A stretch of DNA of 51,032 bases from an uncultured Eubacteriaceae bacterium (GCA_947167715.1 CAMVJD010000017.1:1-51032), one strand, 5' to 3'. Numbered from the stretch's first letter, positions 8,446-17,327 are shown. Numbers and translations: made by a program. Notes: generated from the letters alone by a model not told the origin.

Positions 8446-9600
8446 ATGAAGCTTACATTTAAATTATTTTTATTGGAGCTTAAACGTACCTTAAAATTTA
8501 TGCCGCGCATACTTTTGTGTGCTGCGGCATTATTTATAATTGCCGCGCTTTTGCTGCGCTTTGGCACAAGCGACAAGGGTGACGGCTCTGTTAAGGTAAA
8601 AATAGGCTACTACAATCCAAATAACGACAATTATATAAATATGGTAATGAATATGGCTGCGGAAATGGAAAGTGTTAAAGCCACGGCCGTGTTTGAGGCC
8701 GCAGAAAGCAAGCAGGCAGTATATGACGGTATTTCAAACGGCAAATTTTACGGCGGCATTGTTTTTCCCGATAATTATGTACAGGGCATAATGGACGGCA
8801 GTAATACCCCTGCGGTGATAATAGTGCCAAAGGGCAGTAAAAATTCGGTATTCAGACGTCTTGTATCGGTGGGCAGCGATATGCTTGTCAGCGTTCAGGC
8901 AGGCATTTATGCGGCAGCCGAGGGTAAAAGACTGTCCCGCTCACAGCTTTTGGGCATAAATATGGAGTATGTAAATTTTGTAATGGGCCGCAGTAAGCTG
9001 TTTGTGTGCGAAAGCTGGTCGCCCTATGGCAGCTTAAGTATAAAACAGTATTACTGCGCATCCGCAATGGCATTTTTATGTATGCTTTTGGGTGCGGGTC
9101 TTTCGTTTATGTTTTACGACTACGGCTCGGGCTTTAAAAGCTATTGCAGGCTGTGGGGCTATAACGGTATTTTTATGCTGTTTTTAAAACAGATAGCCGT
9201 TAGCGCGGTTATTTTTGCGGCAGCCCTGCCGGCACTTTTTATAATAAATAATTATGTTCCCTTTGTGGAGATAAGGCCGTTTGAGGTAATATCTGCAATA
9301 TTTATCTGCGGACAGCTTATAACCTGTTTTTATACGGTATTTGGCGGTAATGCTGTACTTATTTTAACGGCATTTACGCTTGTAAGCGGGTTTGTTGGCG
9401 GGCTTTTTGTGCCTGTGGTCTATCTTTCGGGCACGGGGCTTGACAGGCTTTCCGCTTTTATGCCTATAAACACCGTATTTAACTGTTTTGCGTCACTTTT
9501 TAGCTATCGTTTGCCAAAACTGTCGGTATTGCCGATGGCTGCGGCTGTTTATGCAGTAACCTTTGTTATCTGCGCTTTGAAAAGAGGTGCGGAAAAATGA
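8446..9600 (+). CDS. ABC-2 type transporter permease, first subunit
   Basis: 384 residues. One N-terminal transmembrane helix (about 20-38), then an extracytoplasmic domain of about 170 residues, then a block of five or six helices. This is the ABC-2 membrane protein layout of the YhgE/DrrB-like kind. It has the same architecture as the next gene and overlaps it by ATGA at 9597, so the two probably form a heterodimeric channel driven by the ATPase at 5830. The ribosome binding site is weak, which suggests coupling to the upstream gene. Confidence 0.85.
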   Translation: MKLTFKLFLLELKRTLKFMPRILLCAAALFIIAALLLRFGTSDKGDGSVKVKIGYYNPNNDNYINMVMNMAAEMESVKATAVFEAAESKQAVYDGISNGKFYGGIVFPDNYVQGIMDGSNTPAVIIVPKGSKNSVFRRLVSVGSDMLVSVQAGIYAAAEGKRLSRSQLLGINMEYVNFVMGRSKLFVCESWSPYGSLSIKQYYCASAMAFLCMLLGAGLSFMFYDYGSGFKSYCRLWGYNGIFMLFLKQIAVSAVIFAAALPALFIINNYVPFVEIRPFEVISAIFICGQLITCFYTVFGGNAVLILTAFTLVSGFVGGLFVPVVYLSGTGLDRLSAFMPINTVFNCFASLFSYRLPKLSVLPMAAAVYAVTFVICALKRGAEK

Positions 9601-10601
9601 GCTTTTTAACGGATATTTTTATTTATTCAAAACGTATGCTGCGGCATTTTGGCATAGTGCTTTTGCTGCTGTGTCTCCCCGTACTTGCAATAATGTTTCG
9701 TAATTTTGCAAACAAAGCCGAGGGTGCTTATGTAGGTATTTATGCCGAAAGCAATGCGGATGAAATAACAAGTGAGCTTCTTAAAAATAAGGATGCAATC
9801 AATTTTAAGATATATTCAAGCAAAGACCAAATGATAAACGATGTGGAAACACAAATACTTGAATGTGGCTTTATTTTGCCCGAAAATGTGTCCGATATAG
9901 AAAATATGCAGATGATCTGCGGCGAGGGTTATGCCTCTGTTTTATCGGAGGTAAGCAAGGAGGCGGTTTTTGCGGCGGTTTTAAAGGTTTACGGCGATAA
10001 GGCCGCATTAAGCTTTGCCAAAAAAAGCAATATTGATATAAATGACGAAAATTTTAAAACCGCTTATTTAAAATATGCGGAGAGTACGCCCGCATCCGTC
10101 ACCTTTGACGAGGCACCCGCAAATATCGGCGAAACGGCGGCAAAAAAGAATATCCCGCTTTGTATTGCGGCGGCTATGCTTATTTGCGCGGGCTTGATAG
10201 GCGCGGCCTTTTATATGGGCGACAAAAAACAAGGGATACGCTTTGGTGCGGGCAAATGCATTGCGGTCGCGCTGCTGCTTTTCTCGGCGTCTGCCGCTGC
10301 CGCCCTTATGATTTTGGGACAAAAGCCCGACTTTTTAAGGCTTGCTGTTTTTTGCGCGGGTATTTGGGGCGGAAGTTGTATTTTTGCCGCCTTTGTTAAT
10401 AACGAAATGATAGCACGTCTTATTATGCCCGTTGTGCTGATGGCTGTATTTTTGTTTGACATAGTAGGTGTTTCGGATATTTTGCCGCAGCTTAAGATAG
10501 TGGATAATATGCTGCTTTCACATTATTTTATTTATGAAAATATTGTAAGATTGACAGGTATTTCGGGCATACTGTGTGTTATAGGATGGAAATTTATATG
10601 A
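9597..10601 (+). CDS. ABC-2 type transporter permease, second subunit
   Basis: 334 residues with the same plan as its neighbour: an N-terminal helix (about 17-33), an extracytoplasmic domain to about residue 185, then five hydrophobic helices. The start codon overlaps the previous stop (ATGA). It is the last gene of the four-gene rightward operon. The substrate is unknown. Confidence 0.85.
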   Translation: MSFLTDIFIYSKRMLRHFGIVLLLLCLPVLAIMFRNFANKAEGAYVGIYAESNADEITSELLKNKDAINFKIYSSKDQMINDVETQILECGFILPENVSDIENMQMICGEGYASVLSEVSKEAVFAAVLKVYGDKAALSFAKKSNIDINDENFKTAYLKYAESTPASVTFDEAPANIGETAAKKNIPLCIAAAMLICAGLIGAAFYMGDKKQGIRFGAGKCIAVALLLFSASAAAALMILGQKPDFLRLAVFCAGIWGGSCIFAAFVNNEMIARLIMPVVLMAVFLFDIVGVSDILPQLKIVDNMLLSHYFIYENIVRLTGISGILCVIGWKFI

Positions 10602-10609
10602 TAGAAATT

Positions 10610-10745
10610 TAACCAACTAAGGAAGTCCCCCGCTTCTAAAGCGGGGGTGCTTACTTAAAATTCAGTGGGAGTCCAAGCTCCCACTGAATTTGGAATTGCT
10701 TGCAATTCCGTTGGTTATGAGTATGTAGCAGAAATTTATTTCTGC
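10610..10745. repeat. Multi-hairpin (cloverleaf-like) non-coding element
   Basis: An outer stem (10610-10617 with 10710-10717) encloses three hairpins: 9 bp (10627-10635/10639-10647), 14 bp (10658-10671/10678-10691) and 8 bp (10692-10699/10702-10709). A further 8-bp hairpin follows at 10728-10735/10738-10745. Nothing codes here. The stacking of perfect stems resembles small mobile elements or the structured ends of IS200/IS605-type elements; the family is not identified. Confidence 0.6.
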
Positions 10746-10771
10746 GGAATACGAATATCATTGACTATTAT

Positions 10772-10802
10772 AAGAGGCTGTCGATAAGTTCGGCAGCCTC
10801 TT
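10772..10802. terminator. Hairpin between convergent ABC operon and pheT
   Basis: AAGAGGCTG (10772-10780) pairs with CAGCCTCTT (10794-10802). It separates convergent transcription units. The T tracts are modest on both strands. Confidence 0.5.
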
Positions 10803-10807
10803 AAATT

Positions 10808-13213
10808 TTACTGTTCTCTTAATTTTGCACCTATCTTTTCCTCCAGCTCGGAAAGAATTTTCTTCATAGGTGAGCCTATCTCTTCATCGGTAAGAGTCTT
10901 GTCGGGGGCGCGGAAGAACAGACTGTAGGCAACGGACTTAAAGCCCTGCTCTATCTGCTTGCCCTTATAAACATCAAAAAGACGTATATCTTCAAGGAAC
11001 TTGCCGCCCTTTGCACGCAGGATATCCTCAATTGACTTAACGGGAACATCGTCGCGTACAAGCATAGCGATATCTCTTTCAACTGCGGGGAACTTGGGCA
11101 GCGGCTTGTAGATATGGTCGAAGTTTGCGTTTGAAACAAGGGTATTGATATCTATAACTGCGATATATACCTCTGTGCCTATGCCGTAGTTTTCGGCAAC
11201 AGCGGGATGCAGCTGACCGACAAAGCCTATATTTTCGCTGTTTAAGCTTATATCTGCCGTTCTGCCGGGGTGCATATAGGGCAATTCCTTGTTTGCGGAA
11301 TACTCTGCATTTTTAATGCCCAGTACGCCGAAAAGCTCCTCTGCTATGCCCTTTACTGTAAAGAAATCAACATTCTGACCAAACATACCTATTGTAAGCT
11401 TGGGCAGCTCGTCGGGTAATTCCGTAAGCGGAAGTGCCTTGGGAATATATATCTTGCCTATTTCAAACAGGCCTGCCGATTCGCTCCTGTGGCGCTTAAA
11501 GTTGGTTGCAAGGCTTGTAAGCATACCGTTTAAGGTCAAGGTACGCATAATGCTGAAATCCTCGCCCAAGGGGTTTGAAATTTTAACTGTATTTCTTAAA
11601 TCGCTGTCTGCGGGGATATTAAGCCTGTCAAATACCTTGGGGCTTTCAAAGCTGTAGTTCATGGCCTCGCAAAGACCCATAGCCACCATGGTATTTTTTA
11701 TTTTATCCTCTATCTGCTGTGAGGGGCTCTTTTTGCCGACTGTAGGCGTACCTGCCGCAAGTGTTGATTCTATCTTGTCATAGCCATAGAAGCGGGCAAT
11801 TTCCTCCGCAAGGTCGGCCTCTGCTTCAAGGTCGGGGCGGAAGGTAGGTATAACGGCCTTGCTGCCGTCTGCCTTTACCTCGATAAGCTTGAATAATTCT
11901 ATCATTTCATCGCTTGAAATATTTGTACCAAGCAGCTTATTAATGCTTTCGGGTGAGTATTCAAGCGTTCTTTCGGTGCGTACATTGGGATAGCAGTCTA
12001 CCATACCCGGGCAAACCTCGCCGCAGCCCAACATTTCAACAAGCTGTACCGCACGGTTTACCGCAATAATTGAAAGATTGGGGTCAAGACCCTTTTCGTA
12101 TTTTGCGGAGGCGTCTGTTCTTAAGCCTAATTTCTTTGCGGTTATACGCACATTGGGGCCGTTAAAGTTGGCGCTCTCAAATAAAATTGCCTCTGCGCCC
12201 TCGGTTATTTTTGAATTTTCGCCGCCCATTACGCCCGCAACGGCAACAGCCTTTTCGCTGTCGGCAATTACAAGCATAGACGGGTCAAGATTTCTTTCAA
12301 TGCCGTCAAGGGTAACTATCTTCTCGCCCTCGTTTGCATTTCTGACAATAATTTTTCTGTCCTTTATGCAGTCTATATCAAATGCGTGCATAGGCTGACC
12401 TATTTCAAGCATAACATAGTTTGTGATATCCACGATATTGTTGATAGGTCTGACGCCCGCTGCGGTAAGGCGGTGACGCATCCAAAGCGGAGACGGGCCT
12501 ATTTTTACGTTTTTAACGGCTCTTGCAATATATCTGGGGCAAAGCTCGGGGTTTTTGATCTCAACGCTTATCATATCGGCAGCGTTGCCCTCGCCCTTTT
12601 CCTCTACCTTGATCTCGGGGAATTTAAAGGGCTTTCTGAAGGTTGCGGCGGTTTCGCGCGCAAGACCCGTAATACTGAAGCAGTCGGGGCGGTTTGAGGT
12701 TATCTCAAACTCAACTACCTCGTCATTTATCTGTAAAAGCTCTTTTACATCTGCGCCCAAGGGCACCTCGTCAACAAAAACGTAAATACCGTTTTCGGGA
12801 GCCTCGGGATAGTCGTGGCGTGTAAAGCCAAGCTCCTCGATAGAGCAAAGCATACCGTTTGACTCAACGCCGCGCAGCTTGCCCTTTTTAATTTTAACAA
12901 GTTCGCTGCCGTGATATACATTGCTGTTTACCATAGCCACGGGAACGATATCACCGACCTTTAAATTTGATGCGCCGGTAACTATCTGCAAGGGCTCGCC
13001 GTTTCCCACATCTATCTGTGTCACAACAAGCTTGTCGGCATCGGGATGCTTTTCTATTTCAAGCACCTTGCCCGTAATAATGCCGTCAATGTCTTTGCCC
13101 ATAACGGTAAGGCTTTCCACCTTGCTGCCCGAAAGGGTTATCTCGTCCATAAATTCCTGCGTGGTGCAGTCTAAATCAACATATTCTTTTAACCAACTTA
13201 TAGGTAAATTCAT
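10808..13213 (-). CDS. pheT: Phenylalanyl-tRNA synthetase beta subunit
   Basis: Large subunit of the alpha2-beta2 enzyme that charges tRNA-Phe. At 801 residues it has the usual bacterial length. An EMAP/OB-fold tRNA-binding domain lies at about 40-150, the B3/B4 editing domain in the middle (about 210-390), B5 next, then the catalytic-like core. The C-terminal FDX-ACB anticodon-binding domain (from about 705, FPAVERDIAMLV) ends the protein. It lies 16 bp downstream of pheS with a good AGAGGTGAG, under the same T-box. Confidence 0.98.
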   Translation of the reverse strand: MNLPISWLKEYVDLDCTTQEFMDEITLSGSKVESLTVMGKDIDGIITGKVLEIEKHPDADKLVVTQIDVGNGEPLQIVTGASNLKVGDIVPVAMVNSNVYHGSELVKIKKGKLRGVESNGMLCSIEELGFTRHDYPEAPENGIYVFVDEVPLGADVKELLQINDEVVEFEITSNRPDCFSITGLARETAATFRKPFKFPEIKVEEKGEGNAADMISVEIKNPELCPRYIARAVKNVKIGPSPLWMRHRLTAAGVRPINNIVDITNYVMLEIGQPMHAFDIDCIKDRKIIVRNANEGEKIVTLDGIERNLDPSMLVIADSEKAVAVAGVMGGENSKITEGAEAILFESANFNGPNVRITAKKLGLRTDASAKYEKGLDPNLSIIAVNRAVQLVEMLGCGEVCPGMVDCYPNVRTERTLEYSPESINKLLGTNISSDEMIELFKLIEVKADGSKAVIPTFRPDLEAEADLAEEIARFYGYDKIESTLAAGTPTVGKKSPSQQIEDKIKNTMVAMGLCEAMNYSFESPKVFDRLNIPADSDLRNTVKISNPLGEDFSIMRTLTLNGMLTSLATNFKRHRSESAGLFEIGKIYIPKALPLTELPDELPKLTIGMFGQNVDFFTVKGIAEELFGVLGIKNAEYSANKELPYMHPGRTADISLNSENIGFVGQLHPAVAENYGIGTEVYIAVIDINTLVSNANFDHIYKPLPKFPAVERDIAMLVRDDVPVKSIEDILRAKGGKFLEDIRLFDVYKGKQIEQGFKSVAYSLFFRAPDKTLTDEEIGSPMKKILSELEEKIGAKLREQ

Positions 13214-13229
13214 TCTTTCTCACCTCTAA

Positions 13230-14255
13230 TCAAAACTGTTTTAAGAACTTGGTATCGTTTTCAAATAATAATCTTAAATCGGAAATAGCGTATTTTTGCA
13301 TAGCAACACGTTCAAGACCCATACCGAAGGCAAAGCCCGAGTATTTTTTGCTGTCAATGCCGCTCATTTCAAGCACCTTGGGATGTACCATACCGCAGCC
13401 GAGTACCTCTATCCAGCCGCTGTCCTTGCAGACACGGCAGCCCTTGCCGCCGCAGGCAAAGCAGGATGCATCCATTTCTGCGCTGGGCTCCGTAAACGGG
13501 AAGTGATGCGGACGGAAACGAACCTTTGTGTCCTCGCCGAAAAGCTCCTTTGCAAATACGGCAAGCGCACCCTTAAGGTCACCCATTGTGATGCCCTCGT
13601 CAATAACAAGACCCTCTAACTGGTGGAAAACGGGAGAATGTGTTGCATCTACCTCGTCCGAGCGGTAAACACGGCCGGGAGCTATCATACGGATAGGCAG
13701 CTTGCCCGACTCCATAACACGCACCTGCATAGGTGAAGTCTGTGTTCTTAAAAGAAAATCGCCCTCACCCTCGATATAGAAGGTATCCTGCTCGTCGCGT
13801 GCGGGGTGATCCTTGGGGATATTAAGCGCCTCAAAATTGTAGTAGGCCTGCTCAACCTCGGGACCCTCGGCAATTTCGTAGCCCATACCGATAAAAATGC
13901 TTTTTATATTTTCAATTACTGTTGTCATAGGGTGAAGATGTCCCATTTCGGGTACCTTGCCGGGCATAGTTACATCAATAGTCTCTGCCGCAAGCTTGAT
14001 CTCCTGCTCCTTTGCCTGCAATTCTGTAACTGCGTTTGCAAGCATACCCTCTATTTCGGCACGGACGGTATTTACCATCTGTCCTACCTTGGGTCGCTCC
14101 TCGGGGCTTAAAGCGCCCATACCCTTTAAAATTTGTGTTAATTCGCCTTTTTTGCCAAGTATATCTACCCTTATTGCATCAAGTGCTTTAAGGTCGACAG
14201 CCTCGGAAAGGCGTGACTTTGCCAATTCTCTGATTTGGCTTAATTTGTCCTGCAT
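13230..14255 (-). CDS. pheS: Phenylalanyl-tRNA synthetase alpha subunit
   Basis: Catalytic subunit of PheRS, class II. I choose the ATG at 14255 ([16 protein letters not shown], 341 residues), which has AAAGGAGG 11 bp upstream and the normal family N-terminus. The open frame runs 22 codons further upstream, but that part only translates one copy of a duplicated non-coding repeat. The N-terminus is a coiled-coil arm, followed by the catalytic domain with [10 protein letters not shown], the motif 2 loop ([19 protein letters not shown]) and [12 protein letters not shown]. It forms an operon with pheT and is controlled by the T-box leader. Confidence 0.97.
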   Translation of the reverse strand: MQDKLSQIRELAKSRLSEAVDLKALDAIRVDILGKKGELTQILKGMGALSPEERPKVGQMVNTVRAEIEGMLANAVTELQAKEQEIKLAAETIDVTMPGKVPEMGHLHPMTTVIENIKSIFIGMGYEIAEGPEVEQAYYNFEALNIPKDHPARDEQDTFYIEGEGDFLLRTQTSPMQVRVMESGKLPIRMIAPGRVYRSDEVDATHSPVFHQLEGLVIDEGITMGDLKGALAVFAKELFGEDTKVRFRPHHFPFTEPSAEMDASCFACGGKGCRVCKDSGWIEVLGCGMVHPKVLEMSGIDSKKYSGFAFGMGLERVAMQKYAISDLRLLFENDTKFLKQF

Positions 14256-14270
14256 TTTTTTTAAACCTCC

Positions 14271-14404
14271 TTTAAAAAATCCGACGCCCTGCGGCGCATT
14301 TTTTCTTCCTTGATCAAGCATTCCTATTTAATTTTTTTTCATATTTTATAGGAATGCTTTAAAAAATCCGACGCCCTGCGGCGCATTTTTTTTTCCTTGA
14401 TCAA
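14271..14404. repeat. Two 47-bp direct repeats around a 10-bp inverted repeat, in the pheS leader
   Basis: Segment 14271-14317 recurs at 14358-14404 with one mismatch. Between them, 14318-14327 is the inverted complement of 14348-14357. Each 47-mer can form a GCGCC/GGCGT hairpin on the minus strand followed by T-rich sequence. The array lies between the T-box terminator and the pheS start codon. Confidence 0.85.
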
Positions 14405-14413
14405 CTGTAAAAA

Positions 14414-14645
14414 CTAAAAAAGCCCCTTGCAAAAGCAAGGGACGAAATATCGCGGTACCACCCAAATTCCCGTATAAACGGGCACTCATGCGGAAAATAA
14501 CGGTTCCTGCCGTGACCCCCTACCTGTCAGGGGCCAAACTCCAACGTGAAAATTCGGTTTTTGCCTTAACTGATAATGCTTGCAGCCGATGACATTACCT
14601 CTCTGACAAGTGGTGCAAAAACTTACTTTGCGTTTTCTTGGTCTT
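14414..14645 (-). promoter_or_regulatory. T-box riboswitch (Phe) of pheST
   Basis: Read on the minus strand, the leader has AGAGAG and further stem I sequence, a UUC triplet (14550-14548) shortly before GGAG as the likely Phe specifier, and the T-box sequence TGGGTGGTACCGCG (14464-14451). The terminator stem CCCTTGC/GCAAGGG (14441-14424) with a T run follows. Uncharged tRNA-Phe should stabilise the antiterminator and switch on pheST. The T-box sequence and terminator are certain; the specifier assignment is by position. Confidence 0.93.
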
Positions 14646-14665
14646 TTTATTTATAAAACATTTAT

Positions 14666-14694
14666 AGTATATCAATTTGTGTACGGCTTGTCAA
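14666..14694 (-). promoter_or_regulatory. Promoter of the pheST T-box operon
   Basis: On the minus strand, TTGACA (14694-14689), a 17-bp spacer and TATACT (14671-14666). It is near consensus, directly upstream of the T-box leader. Confidence 0.85.
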
Positions 14695-14703
14695 GCAAAA
14701 TTT

Positions 14704-15630
14704 TTACGGTGTCCAATCCCCGAATATGTTTTCAACGGTATATTCGCCTATATCGTCTGCGGATAGGGTCTTTGTCCATTGCGGCACATCATAGCCTGTC
14801 GTAAAGCTGTTCTGCGCGTAAAATGCGGCATCGTGCTGCCTGTTTTTGTTCCATCTGCTCCAAAGCGTGCGGTTTAAAACATCGGTCGCATCCGTGTTTA
14901 TAAATACGGTCCTTGCGCCCTCCGTCCACGGTCTGCCAAGATAAACGGTGCCTTTTTCGGCATCCCCGTCTATACGGCAGTTTAAAAATACCAGACCGTA
15001 TTTGTTGTTTGCGGGTGTGCAGGCCGCCGTAATAAAGCAGTCATAGCCTACGGGACGGTGCTTGCAGAAAATATCGCAGTTTTTAAAAATGCTGATCGAG
15101 CCCCCGAAGATAAAATCCACATCGCCCTCGATGTAGCAGTTTTCAAAATAGCTTCTTACATATATATCGGGGTCGTTAAGAGACTCTTTAAAACTTGGCC
15201 ACAGCATAAGCGTATCCTGTCTTGCGATAAGACGGCAGTTTTTAATAACGGTCTTATCCGCCATAACATTAAGTGCGACAGCCTGTCCGACAATTTTGCC
15301 GTAGCCTGCGCTGTTTTGTACGGTAAGGTTATCAAGTACGGTATTTACGGCTTTTCTGCTTATTTCAAGGCTTGCGGTCGCAAATGTGCCCATAGGACGG
15401 CCGCTTTCGTCGTTTCTGAAAGCGCTGTCGTTATACACAATAACGGTGTTTTCCTTGTCCTCGCCCTTAATGGTTATATTGGGCCTGTCAATAAACACCT
15501 TTTCAAAATAAAAGCCGTTTTTTAAATATATCTCAACCTCATCGGTATCATATGCAATGCTGTCCAGGGCTGTCTGTAATGAGTCAAAATCGCCCGTGTT
15601 GTCTTTGGCAACTGTAATTTTTTTAAGCAT
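14704..15630 (-). CDS. Pectinesterase-family protein (carbohydrate esterase family 8)
   Basis: 308 residues with the right-handed beta-helix pectin methylesterase signatures in order: GQAVAL (substrate Gln), RQDTLM (with the catalytic-region Gln/Asp), DFIFGG (second catalytic Asp) and YLGRPW (conserved Arg/Trp). Such enzymes remove methyl esters from pectin. No signal peptide is visible, because the protein begins MLKKITVAKDNTGDF and enters the fold at once. It may act in the cytoplasm on imported oligogalacturonides. No other pectin gene is nearby. TTGTTT-17-TATAAT at 15752-15724 is a likely promoter. Confidence 0.9.
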   Translation of the reverse strand: MLKKITVAKDNTGDFDSLQTALDSIAYDTDEVEIYLKNGFYFEKVFIDRPNITIKGEDKENTVIVYNDSAFRNDESGRPMGTFATASLEISRKAVNTVLDNLTVQNSAGYGKIVGQAVALNVMADKTVIKNCRLIARQDTLMLWPSFKESLNDPDIYVRSYFENCYIEGDVDFIFGGSISIFKNCDIFCKHRPVGYDCFITAACTPANNKYGLVFLNCRIDGDAEKGTVYLGRPWTEGARTVFINTDATDVLNRTLWSRWNKNRQHDAAFYAQNSFTTGYDVPQWTKTLSADDIGEYTVENIFGDWTP

Positions 15631-15723
15631 ATTTCCTCCTGTACAAAAAGTTGTTGTTTTGTAGGTATGCTTTACAATTATTCCTTAAATTGAGAAAGCA
15701 ATATTTCTCCGTCTCACACTTTA

Positions 15724-15752
15724 ATTATACTTTATAATTGATAATAAAACAA
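15724..15752 (-). promoter_or_regulatory. Probable promoter of the pectinesterase gene
   Basis: On the minus strand, TTGTTT (15752-15747), a 17-bp spacer and TATAAT (15729-15724), about 95 bp from the start codon. The rest of the 15631-16225 gap is AT-rich with no gene; it also holds the hairpin at 15991-16020 and the CAACAGTC site at 16062. Confidence 0.55.
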
Positions 15753-15990
15753 GAATAATTTTTTAAATTGGTTAAAAACTTAAGCGGCTGTCAATTAAAA
15801 CAAATTTTGCCGCAGTACCTGTGACGATTTGTCAAGGACTTTTTGATATTTTTATTTAAAAATATTATTTTTGTGGAAATTATAAGAATGTTATGTGTAA
15901 TATTGATAAATTTAAGAATTGAAGAATTGAAAATTTAGGAATTTAAAGGCGGCAAATACCGTCTTTCATTTTTGTGTAGATTAAATAAAA

Positions 15991-16020
15991 ACTGCCGATA
16001 ACCTATACTTTATCGGCAGT
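15991..16020. terminator. Hairpin in the gap before the accessory island
   Basis: ACTGCCGATAA (15991-16001) pairs with TTATCGGCAGT (16010-16020) across an 8-nt loop. No good T tract follows on the plus strand. It may mark a boundary or terminate leftward transcripts, which meet the A run (15987-15990) as T's. Confidence 0.45.
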
Positions 16021-16061
16021 AGTAAACCCCTACAACTTTATTGTCTACATTATACACGATT

Positions 16062-16081
16062 TTTGTGCAACAGTCAACAAA
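16062..16081. repeat. CAACAGTC-containing site shared with 25857-25876
   Basis: About 17 of 20 positions match between the two sites, each with core CAACAGTCAA. One precedes the first resolvase gene; the other lies between the second resolvase and its SLOG gene. They could be recombinase sites. Confidence 0.4.
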
Positions 16082-16225
16082 GAAACCGCCCAAAAGCACC
16101 TTAAAACCGCACTCCGAAAAAGTATGATTTAATACAAGTCACCGCACCGCAAAACAAGCCTTTTCCGTACCTATCCCCGATTTAAGGGCGTAAAGCCTAA
16201 TATAAAACAAAGGGGATTGAAATAT

Positions 16226-16843
16226 ATGGTTTACGGCTATATTCGGGTATCTTCAAAGGAACAGAACGAGGACAGGCAGGTTATAGCATTACGGGAATTT
16301 GGCGTGGATGAGCATTGTATCGTTATTGAAAAAGCAAGCGGCAAGGATTTTGACCGTCCTAATTACAAGCAGCTTATAAAGCGTTTGAAAAGGGGTGACA
16401 GGCTTGTTATAAAGAGTATTGACCGCTTGGGTCGCAACTATGAGGAAATAATAAACCAATGGCGGCACATAACAAAGGACATCGGGGCGGACATAATCGT
16501 GCTTGATATGCCGATTTTGGACACCACACAATTCAAAAGCCTACTCGGTACATTTATCAGCGATTTAGTCTTGCAGTTACTCTCGTTTGTGGCTGAAAAT
16601 GAGCGTTCCAACATCAGACAGCGACAGGCGGAGGGCATAGCGGCGGCAAAGGCAAGGGGCGTTCATTTCGGTCGGGAACGCAAGTATGACCCTGCGGAAT
16701 ATTTCGATATTTACGAGAAATTCAAGCGTAAAGAGATACGCCAAAAAGAGATGATACGGCAAATAGGCTGCTGCGACAGCACCTATTACCGTATGTTAAA
16801 GGAATTTCGGCGTATGTATGCAGAAAAGCACGAGGGAGAATAA
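16226..16843 (+). CDS. Small serine recombinase (resolvase/invertase family), copy A
   Basis: About 205 residues. The resolvase catalytic domain begins GYIRVSS, with the nucleophilic Ser at about residue 9. IDRLGRNYEE and the E-helix region (LLGTFISDLVLQLL) follow, then a C-terminal region with NERSNIRQRQAEGI and a small helix-turn-helix. A TTG at 16217 extends the frame but has no room for a ribosome binding site; AAAGGGG fits the ATG at 16226. It is followed at once by a SLOG-family gene, a pairing repeated at 25161-26439. The substrate sites are unknown. Confidence 0.93.
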   Translation: MVYGYIRVSSKEQNEDRQVIALREFGVDEHCIVIEKASGKDFDRPNYKQLIKRLKRGDRLVIKSIDRLGRNYEEIINQWRHITKDIGADIIVLDMPILDTTQFKSLLGTFISDLVLQLLSFVAENERSNIRQRQAEGIAAAKARGVHFGRERKYDPAEYFDIYEKFKRKEIRQKEMIRQIGCCDSTYYRMLKEFRRMYAEKHEGE

Positions 16844-16844
16844 T

Positions 16845-17327
16845 ATGGAAATATATAGGGTATCATTTTTCGGGCATAGGCGAATGGAACACTTCCGACT
16901 TGCGGAAGAAATGGTTGACGATCTGATATACAAGCTGATACACGAACACGAATATGTGGAATTTTTTGTAGGGCGTGACGGAGATTTTGACCAATTAGCA
17001 ACATCGGCGGTAAAAAGGGCGCAACACAGCTACGCCGAGCATAGATGTGACATAACTTGGGTTATGCCTTATGAAAAGGCTGAATACACCAAAAATGCGG
17101 AAGATTTTGAAAAATATTACGATTATGTTATTATTTGCCCCGAAAGTAACAAGGTACACCCGAAACAGGCTATACAAGTGCGCAACAGGTGGATAGTTGA
17201 CAAAAGTGATTTAGCGGTGTTTTGGGTGGAAAATAATTCGGGCGGTGCGTATATGACTATGAAATATGCAGAAAGAGAACAGGCGGAAATGATAAACCTT
17301 GCAGACAAAGTCGGAATAGAAGAATAA
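16845..17327 (+). CDS. YpsA-like SLOG family protein, copy A
   Basis: 160 residues. The Rossmann-like SLOG fold is suggested by an N-terminal FFGHR motif, then GRDGDFDQLATSAV (the Gly-rich nucleotide-binding loop) and a C-terminal VFWVENNSGGAYMTMKYA. SLOG proteins bind or cleave nucleotide-derived ligands, and some act in conflict systems; the ligand here is unknown. The gene starts 1 bp after the resolvase stop with GAGGGAG upstream, so the two are almost certainly co-translated. The same pair recurs about 9 kb downstream, so a working link between resolvase and SLOG protein is plausible. Residues upstream of the chosen Met lie in the resolvase gene. Confidence 0.8.
   Translation: MEIYRVSFFGHRRMEHFRLAEEMVDDLIYKLIHEHEYVEFFVGRDGDFDQLATSAVKRAQHSYAEHRCDITWVMPYEKAEYTKNAEDFEKYYDYVIICPESNKVHPKQAIQVRNRWIVDKSDLAVFWVENNSGGAYMTMKYAEREQAEMINLADKVGIEE

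Noticed and set aside
12078..13229. Several rightward frames opposite pheT
   Set aside because: Antisense shadows of a clearly real tRNA synthetase gene in GC-richer DNA.
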